DNA of 64,000 bases from Planctobacterium sp965279005 (lineage in GTDB: Bacteria; Pseudomonadota; Gammaproteobacteria; Enterobacterales; Alteromonadaceae). The stretch spans positions 186,001 to 250,000 of the forward strand of contig CBDIHK010000027.1 of assembly GCA_965279005.1 (NCBI GenBank), given 5' to 3'. How positions within the stretch are numbered: the stretch's first letter is position 1; each line of letters begins with the position of its first letter. The translations under genes and the position numbers were made by a program. Shown here in pieces: positions 35,574 to 45,689 of the stretch. The notes under the pieces are model-generated. The model made no database searches. It was not told where the DNA came from and worked only from the letters and a program-made list of their open reading frames with translations.

Positions 35574-36881
35574 TTAACCAACAAAACCCTCGAGGATCCT
35601 GCGCAAGTTTAATTTGGCTTTGCAGCGCATTAGCAGCAAAAACATGCCGCCAATTTTGCGGTGCATAAACAGGGTGTCCCCGGGTGGGGTGCCCAGTTGT
35701 TTGCGTTCGCTCACCAATACCATGGCGGCTTCGCGGATGCGGGTAAGCACATCGGTATTACCAAAGTCATAGTCGCCGTCTAACTGCATCGGTTCTGCTG
35801 CAATTTCTAGGATGGTAAGTGCTTGCTTACGAAATGCTTGCGGTAAATCCTTTTGGTAAAATCCCAATTCGATAGCGACATCCAGAACCTGCTCCAAGTC
35901 ATTATCCAATATCGCTTTGGCAACCTGCTTATAGCTGTCGCTGATCTTGCCATCAATCTCCCGGGTAGCGCCAAAATCTAATAACACCAATTGGCCGCTG
36001 TCGGCATCAAACATAAAGTTGGCAAAGTTGGGGTCGGTTTGCATCAGTTTAAATTCAAACATTTCTTTGAATAGCAGATCCAACATGGCAGCGCACAGCG
36101 TATTTTTATCTGTATCCGGTAGTTCGATAATAGTTTCAATGGCTTGGCCGGCTTCAAAGGACATGGTGAGGATGCGTTCATTGCAAAGCTCCGGGTACAA
36201 CATAGGGACCCGGAACCGTTTATCGCCAGCTAGCTGCTCCCGATAGCGGTTGAGCTGCTTTGCTTCAATTACATAGTCGGCTTCCCGGATCAGCTGCATT
36301 TTGACCTCTAGCAAGATCAAGGTCATATCGATTTGCGAAGGCACTAGCCCCGACATTTTCATCAGGGTGCCCATATTGTCCACATCGCTATGGATAGACT
36401 TTGCGACACCGGGATACTGCAGTTTAACTGCGACTTTTTCACCCGATTTCAGTGTGGCTTTGTGCACTTGGCCTATAGAGGCAGCGGCAAAAGGTTTGTG
36501 CTCGAACTCACTAAACTGCTGTTGCCAATCTGCACCCAGGTAATCTGTTAGCGCGGCCTGCAACTGTTCATCTGGCAAGGCGTAGGCATCATCCCTCAAG
36601 ATCGCCAACACTTCGGTCAGTTCGGGCGGCAGCAGATCACCGGCATCCATCGACAGGATTTGGCCCATTTTCATGGCAGCACCGCGCATTTGCGCTAGGC
36701 GTTCCGCCAAGTTGGCAATGTTCTTGGGAGTCAGTAGCAGGTTTTGCACTTTTGGCAAACGGCCTTTGCCCAACTCTTTCGCACCGTCGAGCGCCATATT
36801 GGCGACGACGTTGCCCACCAAACCGCCAAATTTGCCTAGGCGGCGTAACCGGCTAGAAGGAAGCTCTTTTTGTCTGCTCAA
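35574..36881 (-). CDS. UbiB/ADCK (ABC1) family atypical kinase
   Basis: This 435-aa protein has the UbiB-family KxGQ motif (AAMKMGQILSMDAGDLLPPE), the Ala-rich loop FAAASIGQVH replacing the P-loop, the VAIK-like VAVKLQYPGV, the catalytic-loop region QTDPNFANFMFD and the metal-binding LLDFGATREI. These proteins support ubiquinone biosynthesis or lipid homeostasis through ATPase activity. It lacks the C-terminal TM helices of canonical E. coli UbiB and resembles the AarF/ADCK3-type soluble group. The start is TTG at 36881 with no strong SD. Confidence 0.9.
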   Translation of the reverse strand: MSRQKELPSSRLRRLGKFGGLVGNVVANMALDGAKELGKGRLPKVQNLLLTPKNIANLAERLAQMRGAAMKMGQILSMDAGDLLPPELTEVLAILRDDAYALPDEQLQAALTDYLGADWQQQFSEFEHKPFAAASIGQVHKATLKSGEKVAVKLQYPGVAKSIHSDVDNMGTLMKMSGLVPSQIDMTLILLEVKMQLIREADYVIEAKQLNRYREQLAGDKRFRVPMLYPELCNERILTMSFEAGQAIETIIELPDTDKNTLCAAMLDLLFKEMFEFKLMQTDPNFANFMFDADSGQLVLLDFGATREIDGKISDSYKQVAKAILDNDLEQVLDVAIELGFYQKDLPQAFRKQALTILEIAAEPMQLDGDYDFGNTDVLTRIREAAMVLVSERKQLGTPPGDTLFMHRKIGGMFLLLMRCKAKLNLRRILEGFVG

Positions 36882-37245
36882 GATAGGGGTGCTCGAAGAT
36901 ATAGGTAGTTAGTCAATATTACGCCCTAATTCGCTATGTGGAACAAAGAATTGATTGAATATTCCCTATGCTAACAACTGCTGCTGCTATCGCTTAAAAC
37001 AGGATAAAGGCAAAAACCCCCGCCAATGTCCCATATAGCAGCTTCGGCGCGACAGTTTTGCGCAAGACAAAGCCTTCGCTTTTACCCAATGCCATAACCG
37101 AGCATACCGCGACTATATGGTTGATACAGACAGACTACATTGCATATCATTGCAAATGATCCACGCACTCAAAAAAGCCTGCAGAAACTATGAAAATTTT
37201 ACAAACGGCTTTGTAACTATTAGACGTTAGCCGGTGGGAGGGCAA
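36882..37245. other. Intergenic region holding a permease remnant
   Basis: The 364 bp between the UbiB-like gene and the DUF2391 gene contain no intact gene. The centre (36994-37141) is a lactate-permease 3' fragment, annotated separately. The rest should hold the divergent promoters. GGGAGG at 37237-37242 is the ribosome site for the ATG at 37246. Confidence 0.6.
36994..37141 (-). pseudogene. Remnant of an L-lactate permease gene, C-terminal end only
   Basis: Read on the minus strand, these bases encode the last ~45 codons of an LctP-like permease and its stop: INHIVAVCSVMALGKSEG, then an LRKTV segment ending in LF-stop. The intact permease at 38482-40104 ends with INNIVAVCSVLALDKSEG and a matching tail. 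An apparent 4-bp CTGT duplication at the upstream end shifts the frame relative to the intact gene. Several amino-acid differences show this is a diverged paralogue, not a recent partial copy. No upstream portion of the permease is present. Confidence 0.8.
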
Positions 37246-37647
37246 ATGTTCGGCGGCAAATATTTTAATGCAGAAGATGCAAGCCAAATCGCAATAGGTG
37301 CATTGGCCGTTTCTATGCCTATTGCTTTTACCCAAGAGGCTTGGGATATGGCAGTGACGCTAGGTACATGGAATGTGGTCGGGCTGTGGCTAATGTCTAT
37401 TTTGTTTATTGCCCACTATGTTTACGTCAGCACGTTTCAAGGGGAAGTGAAGCAACGCAGGCGAGATTACTTTTTCCGTATTGGCATAGCCTATGCACTT
37501 ACTCTATTGATAGTCGGGTTATTGTTAGCGCTTTTAGACAAATTACCTTTGTTTGAAGAGCCAATGTTGGCATTTAAAAGACTCATAATTATTGCCATGC
37601 CAGCGTCGCTGGGTGCCATTATTGTCGATAGCCTGGATAAAGAGTAA
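37246..37647 (+). CDS. DUF2391 family integral membrane protein
   Basis: This 133-aa protein has four hydrophobic helices and the family-typical start IAIGALAVSMPIAFTQEAWDM; a conserved Arg-rich cytoplasmic loop (VKQRRRDYFFRIG) follows helix 2. The ATG at 37246 is chosen over the GTG at 37234 because GGGAGG lies between them. Function unknown. The next gene starts 14 bp later, so the two are probably co-transcribed. Confidence 0.78.
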   Translation: MFGGKYFNAEDASQIAIGALAVSMPIAFTQEAWDMAVTLGTWNVVGLWLMSILFIAHYVYVSTFQGEVKQRRRDYFFRIGIAYALTLLIVGLLLALLDKLPLFEEPMLAFKRLIIIAMPASLGAIIVDSLDKE

Positions 37648-37661
37648 AGAGGAAATGAATT

Positions 37662-38396
37662 ATGTGGATTCGACACTGTATTAGTACCTTATTTTTCTTG
37701 GCCTTCATCTATTTACTAATAAGCTTGAATTCACGATTTGAAACCCCTGATTTTAAGAGCATTGAAGCTGGTGAAACCCGTAAACAAGCATTCATCGATT
37801 ACATCGTCCCGGTAATCGAACGTAAAAACCAACAAATTGAAGTGACCCGGCAATGGTTGCAAAAGACTCGCCAGCAAGGCTCCTCCCTGGGCTGGTGGCA
37901 GCAGAATCGAGTTTCATCTTTGGCTCAGGAATACAAAATCCAAGAGTTTGAGGCGGACAATGATGCTGATTGGCAAAAATTGATGACCCGGGTTGATGTA
38001 ATACCGGTGTCGATGGCAGTTGCCCAAGCCGCCAATGAGAGTGCCTGGGGCACATCCCGTTTTGCAGTAGATGGCAATAACTATTTTGGCCATTGGTGCT
38101 TTGAACCTGGTTGCGGGCTCGTTCCCAAGAACCGGGATCCCGGCAAGAGCCATGAAGTAGCTGTATTTCTAAACTTGCATGAATCAGTGGAGAAGTATAT
38201 TGCTAATATCAACAGCCACCCTGCTTATAAGGAATTTCGGAAGAAACGCAAAGCGCTGCGAAATTTGGATGAAAACGTTGACGGTTTAGCCTTGGTACAA
38301 CACCTTGAGCACTATTCAAGTCGCGGTGAAGAGTATGTAAAGGAGTTGCAGGCAATAATACGTTACAATGACCTTGACCGTTTTGACGCCTCATAG
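37662..38396 (+). CDS. Bax-type glucosaminidase-domain protein
   Basis: This 244-aa envelope protein has an N-terminal signal or anchor helix (about residues 5-24), a coiled linker and a glucosaminidase domain of the LytG/FlgJ-like fold. The catalytic Glu is in AQAANESAWGTSRFA, followed by NNYFGHWCF. It matches the E. coli Bax protein layout. It probably cleaves peptidoglycan GlcNAc linkages. Two Cys in WCFEPGCG could form a disulfide. SD AGAGGAA precedes the ATG. Confidence 0.85.
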   Translation: MWIRHCISTLFFLAFIYLLISLNSRFETPDFKSIEAGETRKQAFIDYIVPVIERKNQQIEVTRQWLQKTRQQGSSLGWWQQNRVSSLAQEYKIQEFEADNDADWQKLMTRVDVIPVSMAVAQAANESAWGTSRFAVDGNNYFGHWCFEPGCGLVPKNRDPGKSHEVAVFLNLHESVEKYIANINSHPAYKEFRKKRKALRNLDENVDGLALVQHLEHYSSRGEEYVKELQAIIRYNDLDRFDAS

Positions 38397-38481
38397 TGAG
38401 TGGTAATTGCCGGTTTGGTGTCTGCCCCAGTTAATAGAATCGGTTAATAATGCCACATTCGAATAGACGTTTGTGGGGACG

Positions 38482-40104
38482 TCAAAAAAGCAGATGGGCT
38501 AACAACCCTGCCAACAAGCCGTACACCAGCATGGGTAATACGGTCTTGCGCAAGATTATGCCTTCGCTTTTATCCAAGGCCAATACCGAACACACCGCTA
38601 CTATGTTGTTAATGCAGACCATATTGCCCAGCGCTGCGCCTACCGATTGCAGTGCCAAAATGGTGCTGCTATCAAGGCCGAGGTTATTGGCAATGCTATA
38701 TTGGATGCCACCAAAGGTAAGGTTGGAGATGGTGGCGGAACCGGCAAAAAACGAACCTAAAGCGCCCAAAAACGGCGCGATAAAGGACCACATGCCGCCG
38801 CTACTCTCGGCCATGGCATTGCCGATAAGGTTCACCGCCGAGGCTTCCCCTCCCAACATCATCAGGTTAACAAACACCAGGGCGCCAAACAGCGCCAGGG
38901 CAGGGTTATGCATTTGTTTGACGGTGGCAGCAAAGGAGGATTTAACCAGTGCTGCCGGGCTGCGCCACCAATAAAACGCCAATATTGATACCAAGGCAAA
39001 GGGGATTAAAGACGGTACATACAGCAGGCTGTGCGACCAGCTTTCGCTTGTGCCAAAGATGCCAGACAAGGACAAAACCAGTGATGCACTCACCGACAGT
39101 TCGCCAAAGCTGCCTAGGGACAGGCTCCAGGCAGGGCTAACCGCAGTTAATAGCCCTTTGAGCTCGAGCTGTGGTATGCGGGTGACAATCAATACCAGTA
39201 TTGTGCCCCACAAAGGGAAAGTGGCTTTGATAAGGGTTTTGAGCCTAGTGCCATTTGCACTATTGGATATGGCATGCTCGCTAGCGCTTTGTTTGTCGGC
39301 TGCAAGCTGCACCTGCTGCTTACTTAAGCCAATGCCAAATTTCGCCAGGGTGATGGTGGCGAGCAGGCCTATCGCACCGCCTACCAGTGCCGGGAATTCA
39401 TAGTCAATTTTGGCCACTAAGACATAGGGCAAAACGGTGCAAAAAATAGACGCGAAGATAAAGGCTAGGTTGTGCCAAATGGATTGCCATTTTATCAATT
39501 GGCGTAAGGCCAGTAGTGGCACTACAAAGGCGATAATGCCGTGGATAAGGGCTGTTTTAAAACCAATCTCCAGGCTTTGCGCTGCACTTAAGCCCAATCC
39601 TGAAAAACCAAACCAAGTCGGTGTGCCTACCGCACCAAAGGATACCGGCACGCTGTTCATTACCAACGCCAACACGGCTACCCGCAGCGGGTTAAAGCCT
39701 AAACCTACTAATATTGGGGCAGCGATTGCGGCGGGGGTACCAAAGCCGCTGGCACCTTCAATTAAAAACGGGAATGCCCAGCCCAGGATCATCAATTGCG
39801 CAACCGGATTGTCGGAGACCGAATCCAGCTCCCGGCGCATGACTGCCAGGCCGCCTGTGGCATCCAGGGTTTTAAACAGGAAAATGGCGCCGCCAATGAT
39901 CAGAATTGGCGTCCAAGCCAATAACAAACCATCTAAAACCGCTGCGTGCACCAGGTTGGCATCGCGGGCAAATACCGCCAATGCCAATAAATAAACCAAA
40001 AAGGCACTCAGGGGCAAGGCTTTGGCCGAGGGCATGGCGTTTTTTTTGGTCATTAAAAACACCAGTACCAGCACTGGTAAAAACGCGAATAAAACCTCTG
40101 TCAT
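38482..40104 (-). CDS. lctP: L-lactate permease
   Basis: This 540-aa inner-membrane transporter has about 12-14 helices. LctP/LldP signatures are clear: FLIEGASGFGTPAAIAAPIL, MNSVPVSFGAVGTPTWFG and GGEASAVNLIGNAMAES. It imports L-lactate (and glycolate) with protons. The start ATG at 40104 is preceded by GGGAG. No lactate dehydrogenase (lldD or lldEFG) is next to it, which is unusual. A remnant of a second copy lies 1.4 kb away. Confidence 0.95.
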   Translation of the reverse strand: MTEVLFAFLPVLVLVFLMTKKNAMPSAKALPLSAFLVYLLALAVFARDANLVHAAVLDGLLLAWTPILIIGGAIFLFKTLDATGGLAVMRRELDSVSDNPVAQLMILGWAFPFLIEGASGFGTPAAIAAPILVGLGFNPLRVAVLALVMNSVPVSFGAVGTPTWFGFSGLGLSAAQSLEIGFKTALIHGIIAFVVPLLALRQLIKWQSIWHNLAFIFASIFCTVLPYVLVAKIDYEFPALVGGAIGLLATITLAKFGIGLSKQQVQLAADKQSASEHAISNSANGTRLKTLIKATFPLWGTILVLIVTRIPQLELKGLLTAVSPAWSLSLGSFGELSVSASLVLSLSGIFGTSESWSHSLLYVPSLIPFALVSILAFYWWRSPAALVKSSFAATVKQMHNPALALFGALVFVNLMMLGGEASAVNLIGNAMAESSGGMWSFIAPFLGALGSFFAGSATISNLTFGGIQYSIANNLGLDSSTILALQSVGAALGNMVCINNIVAVCSVLALDKSEGIILRKTVLPMLVYGLLAGLLAHLLF

Positions 40105-40168
40105 AGCACTCCCAGCGGGGTTGTTGCTTCAGTGGGCTAGCAATGGCCGCCAGCCCCTGTTAGATGGA

Positions 40169-43100
40169 TTACGCCTTTGCTACTTCATTGCTCTTAATGC
40201 CAAAAAAGATGGCATACAGTACTGGGATAACCACCAAGGTCAATAAGGTGGCGAACAAAAGGCCAAATACCAGTACTACCGACATGGATTGGAAAAAGGC
40301 GTCAAAGAACAGCGGGATAACGCCTAATACCGTCGTTAGTGTGCCCATCATCACTGGCCGTACCCGGCTGGTGGCAGAATCCAAAACCGCATCATAGCGC
40401 GGCATGCCCTGGCTTATCTCCAAGTCGATTTGATCCACCAGGACAATGCCGTTTTTGATCAACAGCCCCGATAGCGATAACAAGCCTAAGATGCCCATGA
40501 ACTCCAATGGAATTTGGGTTGTAATTAGGCCTACGACAACACCAATCAAAGCCAGTGGCACCACTAGCCAGATAACAATGGGTTGCCTAACCGCGCCAAA
40601 CAAGACCACCACAATCAATACCATGGCCAATATGCCAAATGGAATGGCTGAGGCCAGGTTGTCATTGGACTCTTTGGAATTGCCGTATTCGCCATCCCAT
40701 TCCAGGGTGTAGCCGTCTGGCAGCTCGATGGCTTCAATATCCGGGCGGATCCGGTTTAGCAGCTCCGACGCCAGTTCGCCCGGGTAGGGATCGGCTTGGG
40801 CTTTGATAGTCCAAATGCGGTTTTCCCGCTTCAAGATGCCGTTGCGCCAAATTGTCCTAAAGCCGTCGGTGACCTGTTTTAACGGCACCGTCATACCGGT
40901 GGTGCCGCTTTGCACCTGGATATTGCCGATATCGTTGACATCTAAACGTTCGTTCAGCGGCGCCCTTGCGATAATGGGGATCAGGTCATCACCTTCGCGA
41001 TAGACGCCCACCCGCTGGCCAGAGAAGTTTTGCTGCAAGGCGTTGGCCATATCTTCACGCGATATACCGGCACGGCGGCCATTGGTTTCTGAATAGATGG
41101 GTTCGATCACAGGAACTTGTTGGCGCCAGGTGTCTTTAATTGATAGGGCACCGCCGTCGGCAATCATTACGGCTTTGGCTTGTTCGGCTAACTCACGCAA
41201 CACTTCTGGGTTAGGGCCTTTAAAGGTGGCTTCAATTTTGGAACCACCGCCAGGACCTAAAATAAAACGCCAAACTTTGGCCTGGGCATCGGGGAACTGG
41301 TTGTCGACATAGGATTGCACCGCCGTTTGCATCGCCGGTAGCTTGCGGTAGTCGTCTACTTTCGCCAGTATTTGGCCATAGGCACTGTTGGGTGATTCAC
41401 CGCTGTAGATCAGCATATAGCGCAGGCCGCCGCCGCCAATCAGGGTTTGCACGCCTGTAACGCCTGCTTGGCTGGCCACAAACTGTTCTACTGCAATCAT
41501 ATCCTGTTCGGTTTTACTAATATCGGTGCCTTGTGGCAACCAAAAGTCCACGACTAATTGTGGTGTAGTCGAGGCCGGGAAAAATCCGGATTTAACAAAT
41601 TGGAAGCCCCACATCGAGCTGGCAAACAAGCCAACCACAATGAGCACCGTTAGCCAGCGCACGCCAATCGCGGCAGACACCAAGCTGCGGTAGCCCGCCA
41701 TAAAAGCGTTGGGTTTGCTCTCTGCCACCGCTTGTTCGCCGGTTTCCTTGAACAACCAATAACAAAATAGCGGCGTCAGTGTGACCGCAAATAACCAACT
41801 GTAGAGCAGGGAAATCATGATCACCCAGAACAAATGGTTGGTGTATTCGGCTGTATCACCAGGGGTAAAGCCTATGGGCGCAAAGGCAACAATGCCTACT
41901 AGGGTGCCACCAAGCAGTGGCCACTTGGTTTGGGTGACGATTTCTTTGGCAATATCTAACTTCTTTTTGCCCCTTTGCAGGCCCACTAAAATGCCTTCGG
42001 TGACTACAATGGCGTTGTCCACCATCATGCCTAGTGCAATGATTAAGGCGCCTAACGAAATTCTGTGCATGGGAATGCCAACAAAGTCCATGGTGGCGAG
42101 TGTGGCAAAGATAGTGAGTAATAGCACTGAACCAATGACTACCGCTGATTTAAAGCCCATAAATAGCAGTAGGGTGACCACCACAATCACTAGCGCAGCG
42201 ATGACATTCACCACAAAATTGTCCACCGATTCCTGCACCACGTTGCCCTGGTGGTAATACTCCTGCACTTCCATACCAAGGGGGCGGCGACTTTCTGCGT
42301 CTTGCAGTTTTTTATCGACTGCAGCAAAGATTTTAACCACGTTACCGCCCTGGACGTTGGCTACGCCCAGGGCTATTGCGGGTTCACCGTTATAGCGGAC
42401 TAGCTTTGACGCTGGCGTTTGGAAGCCCCGGTAGACATTGGCCACATCTTTCAAGTAGATAATGCGGCCATCGGCGGCGGTGGTGACCAATAGGTTGCGG
42501 ATAGAATCCACGGAATCAATAGCGCCGCTGGGATCAATGACGATGCGTTGATCACCCAACTGCACATTGCCGGCGGAAACCACTGCATTTTGTTGTTGCA
42601 GGATATTGTAGATATTGGAAACAGAGACACCCAGCGAGGCGGCATTTTGCCGGGAAATCTCTACATAAATAGCCTCTTCTTGTTCACCTTCCAACGACAC
42701 TTTCGATACGCCATCCACTTGCAGCAGTTCGCTTTGCAACTGCTTGGCGTAAGCGCGCAATTCGTCCGGGCTGTAGCCGGGACCCGTGATTAGATAGCTC
42801 AGGCCATAGACATCACCAAAATCGTCATACACCTGCGGCGTTTGTGCGCCAGGTGGCAGGGAGGACTCGGCGTCTTTGACTTTATTGCGCAGCTTGGTCC
42901 AAATCAGCTGTAAATCGGCCTTGGTGGGCGAAAACTCGTATTTGATGTCAACTTGGAGTTCCGACACCCCGGCCGAGGAAGTTGATACGATTTCATCCAC
43001 TTCTTGCATCTGCTGGATGGCGCGCTCCAGAGGTTCGGTGACTTCTTCGGCCACTTCACGGGGGCTGGCGCCGGGGTATTGCACAAATATTTGTGCAGTG

Positions 43101-43228
43101 CGAATGGTAAATTCGGGATCTTCAAAGCGCGCCATATTCTGGTAGGCCGACCAGCCAAAACCCAGGGTGAGCAAGATCACCACTAGGCTAAGCACTTTGT
43201 TTTTAATAGAAAATTCTGCAAGGTTCAT
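40169..43228 (-). CDS. RND efflux transporter permease, HAE family
   Basis: This 1019-aa inner-membrane pump has 12 predicted helices and two large periplasmic loops. The N-terminus is typical (FSIKNKVLSLVVILLTLGFG, then VQYPGASPREVAEEVTEPLE), and helix 4 has the proton-relay pair in LGMMVDNAIVVTEGI. It works with a periplasmic adaptor and a TolC-like channel to expel small hydrophobic compounds. The adaptor gene lies 43 bp upstream but carries a frameshift, so the pump may lack its partner. No outer-membrane channel gene is seen. Confidence 0.94.
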   Translation of the reverse strand: MNLAEFSIKNKVLSLVVILLTLGFGWSAYQNMARFEDPEFTIRTAQIFVQYPGASPREVAEEVTEPLERAIQQMQEVDEIVSTSSAGVSELQVDIKYEFSPTKADLQLIWTKLRNKVKDAESSLPPGAQTPQVYDDFGDVYGLSYLITGPGYSPDELRAYAKQLQSELLQVDGVSKVSLEGEQEEAIYVEISRQNAASLGVSVSNIYNILQQQNAVVSAGNVQLGDQRIVIDPSGAIDSVDSIRNLLVTTAADGRIIYLKDVANVYRGFQTPASKLVRYNGEPAIALGVANVQGGNVVKIFAAVDKKLQDAESRRPLGMEVQEYYHQGNVVQESVDNFVVNVIAALVIVVVTLLLFMGFKSAVVIGSVLLLTIFATLATMDFVGIPMHRISLGALIIALGMMVDNAIVVTEGILVGLQRGKKKLDIAKEIVTQTKWPLLGGTLVGIVAFAPIGFTPGDTAEYTNHLFWVIMISLLYSWLFAVTLTPLFCYWLFKETGEQAVAESKPNAFMAGYRSLVSAAIGVRWLTVLIVVGLFASSMWGFQFVKSGFFPASTTPQLVVDFWLPQGTDISKTEQDMIAVEQFVASQAGVTGVQTLIGGGGLRYMLIYSGESPNSAYGQILAKVDDYRKLPAMQTAVQSYVDNQFPDAQAKVWRFILGPGGGSKIEATFKGPNPEVLRELAEQAKAVMIADGGALSIKDTWRQQVPVIEPIYSETNGRRAGISREDMANALQQNFSGQRVGVYREGDDLIPIIARAPLNERLDVNDIGNIQVQSGTTGMTVPLKQVTDGFRTIWRNGILKRENRIWTIKAQADPYPGELASELLNRIRPDIEAIELPDGYTLEWDGEYGNSKESNDNLASAIPFGILAMVLIVVVLFGAVRQPIVIWLVVPLALIGVVVGLITTQIPLEFMGILGLLSLSGLLIKNGIVLVDQIDLEISQGMPRYDAVLDSATSRVRPVMMGTLTTVLGVIPLFFDAFFQSMSVVLVFGLLFATLLTLVVIPVLYAIFFGIKSNEVAKA

Positions 43229-43271
43229 AGTTTCCGCCTGCTCTGCTGTTTTTCAGGATTTAGGACAAGTG

Positions 43272-44346
43272 CTAAGACTTGTCCCAGCGGCGGACTTGCA
43301 TGCCTTGTGCAAGGTAGTGGGCACCGGCGCCAACAATGGTTTCACCGGCTTCCAGGCCACTGGTGATCACCAGGTTTTCACCTATACCATCCTGCACCAT
43401 GACTTCGCGTTTGCTGACGGTCATGGAGTCTGTTGCGACTACCCAAACATAAGTCTTACCAGCTTGGGCCACGATGGGCTTGGTTGGGCACAGTGACAGC
43501 CAGGCTATCTTCATTGCCCAAGGTAAAATCCACTTCCAAGGTGGCATTCATACCAGGCAATACATTGATACCCAGTGGCGGGTTAAAGGCAAAGCGTACC
43601 TGGTAGGTTTGGGTTGCGGGGTCGGCTTCCAGGTTGGCACGCCTGAAAGTCGCGTGGATTGGACTACCAGGTATGGCTTCCAAACGCACCTTGGCACTGG
43701 GCTGGTAGTCTTCACTTACAGTCGCCACAATAGATGCGGGGATGTTTACAATGGCCTCCATCTGGCCAAGCCCCATTAGTCCCACAACGGGCATGCCAAC
43801 GGTGACATTATCCAACTCTTTTACCGGGACATCTAGGACATAGGCGTCGTAGGGGGCGGTCAAGACGCTGTCGGCCAAGGCTTTCTCTGCACTGTCGAAG
43901 CTGGCCTTGGCGATATCCCGTTTGGATTCAATCTGCTCAAACTCGCTGGAAGAGACCACACCATCTTCAACCAGCTTAATCGCCCTTTGGTATTCGCTTT
44001 GGGAGGCATCAAACTGGGCTTTGGCCGAGTTGAGGTTGGTGACAAAATCCCGCTGGTCTAACTTGGCAATGACATCGCCCTGCTGGACTTGCTGGGCTGC
44101 AATGACATTTAATTCTTGGATTTGGCCATTCACTTGGAAGGCAAGGCGGGAGGTTTGTACAGCATCGATGACCGCAGGGAAAGTTTGCACTTGTGCGGTG
44201 TTCCTTTGTGCGACTTCAATCAACTTTACCGGGCGCACTTTGGCTTGTTGTTGCGCCGGTTCTGCAGGCTGTCCGCAGCCACTGACAATTGCGACAGCGC
44301 TAAGTCCTAAAAATACGGTGGCGATTTTAGTTTTGATGTTTGCCAT
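43272..44346 (-). pseudogene. RND efflux periplasmic adaptor (MFP) with frameshift
   Basis: The gene would encode a lipoprotein adaptor of about 357 aa: signal plus lipobox SGC, lipoyl hairpins (FQVNGQIQELNVIAAQQVQQGD), a coiled coil and a beta-barrel. The frame runs from ATG 44346 (SD AAGGA; TTG at 44352 also possible) to an early stop at 43456. After LAVTVP the homologous sequence continues in another frame as TKPIVAQAGKTYVWVV and on to the true end at 43272. Removing one A on the minus strand (T at plus 43484-43485, within GCCCAACC) restores the frame. It is either a recent null mutation or a sequencing error; no slippery heptamer suggests programmed shifting. Confidence 0.85.
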
Positions 44347-44464
44347 TGCCAATTCCTTAATAGCGATTGGGTGGTATTTGCAACTACTTCAGATTATCCC
44401 TGAAACACTTTGAAAACAAAGCAAAATTATTCACCAGTGGCATTCACAAGAAAGAGTCCCGCAA

Positions 44465-45490
44465 TCACAAGATATCGTTCAATGCGATACCAATGCCAAA
44501 GCGGGTTTGGCTGTGGTTGTAGTCAATCAGGCTCTCGCCATAGCCACTAAAGGCACTGGCGTAACCCCGGACTTTGCCCCAGAGCGGGAAAGTCAGGCCG
44601 AGTTCGGCTGCGCCCTTATTGGTGGCAAAGTTTTGCCTGCCCATAAAGCCGAGCTGGAAGTGATCCCATTTGTAGACCATGCCCAACTCAAAGTGACCCA
44701 TATAGTCGTCGATATCCGGGTTGTCATCGCCGTCTGGATCAAACTCAAATTCCTTGTCTTCTTCGTTGATGCGCACCCAGGGGCGGAATGACAGGGCAAA
44801 ATCCTCTTTTTCAAATAAGAAATTAGCATAAACCCGGTTCCAACTGCGCGACAGGATTTGTTCCCGGCCATTGGATTGATGTTCCAAACCGACGACAAAG
44901 CCAGTATTGCCACCCAAAGGGTGCCAATCCAGTGGCGCTATATAGAATATTTCCGGTTGGTAATTGGTTTCGCGAAATGGCCGGGAAATTTCTGCCGCGT
45001 ATACCTGCCACCAGGATTGCAGGGTAAAGCCAAAATACAGGCCATCGTTTTCGATAAACAAGCTGTCCCGGAGCAATGGCACTTTTAGGCTTAGCTGGAA
45101 TTTGGCTTCAATATCACTTAGGTTTTCCGAATAACCATCGAATGCTTGGTAGGCGCCTTTATTGATGCTGCTGGTATAAATCGCGGGCAAAATATAGTTG
45201 AGCTTGTGCGGTGTTATTACATAAGGGTCAAATTGGGTACGCCGTTCTTTTAGGAAGCGTTCTGAAATTGCTCCTGGGTTGACCGTGTTGGGTATCTCTT
45301 CCCTGGCGATTTCATTTGTCTCGGTAGTTTGCTTGCTTTCACTACAACGCTGGCGCAATTCTGCCATGGTCATATTGGCATCAGCGTTTTTAAAATGCTG
45401 CATTAAGCATTGCTTTAGCGCATCGTTTTCAGCTGCATAGCTAATGCTGGTTATTGCAAGTAAAAATATGGCGGATGCCAGTCTGGACAA
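44465..45490 (-). CDS. pldA: Outer-membrane phospholipase A (OMPLA)
   Basis: This 341-aa outer-membrane enzyme hydrolyses phospholipids that reach the outer leaflet. A signal peptide (LLAITSISYAAE) precedes a linker and a 12-stranded barrel. The catalytic triad is readable as His204, Ser206 and Asn218 in LEHQSNGRE and SRSWNRV, with the same spacing as E. coli His142, Ser144 and Asn156. The start appears to be TTG at 45490 with AAGGAT upstream. Calcium-dependent dimer activation is known for the family. Confidence 0.93.
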   Translation of the reverse strand: MSRLASAIFLLAITSISYAAENDALKQCLMQHFKNADANMTMAELRQRCSESKQTTETNEIAREEIPNTVNPGAISERFLKERRTQFDPYVITPHKLNYILPAIYTSSINKGAYQAFDGYSENLSDIEAKFQLSLKVPLLRDSLFIENDGLYFGFTLQSWWQVYAAEISRPFRETNYQPEIFYIAPLDWHPLGGNTGFVVGLEHQSNGREQILSRSWNRVYANFLFEKEDFALSFRPWVRINEEDKEFEFDPDGDDNPDIDDYMGHFELGMVYKWDHFQLGFMGRQNFATNKGAAELGLTFPLWGKVRGYASAFSGYGESLIDYNHSQTRFGIGIALNDIL

Positions 45491-45689
45491 AATGGATATC
45501 CTTTTACCAAGTAAACGGCGATTGACGCTTTGGTATCTAGCATCGCCCTAATAGCACTAGATTAGCCCAAGCTAGTGCCCTTAGGAAAATGAAATTTTAT
45601 TTACGCGGTACTAATGCCTGTTACTCCAGGTTTATTGGGATAAGCAAGGCGAACTCATTGAACCTGAAATGGGCTCGCTGTTTTTTCAG

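Noticed and set aside
39437..39994. Plus-strand frames of up to 185 codons opposite lctP
   Set aside because: Antisense shadows of a strongly biased membrane-protein gene; composition is Lys/Pro/Thr-rich without motifs.
43456..43490. Programmed ribosomal frameshift in the RND adaptor
   Set aside because: No slippery heptamer or downstream pseudoknot is visible, and adaptors are not known to use frameshifting; an indel is simpler.
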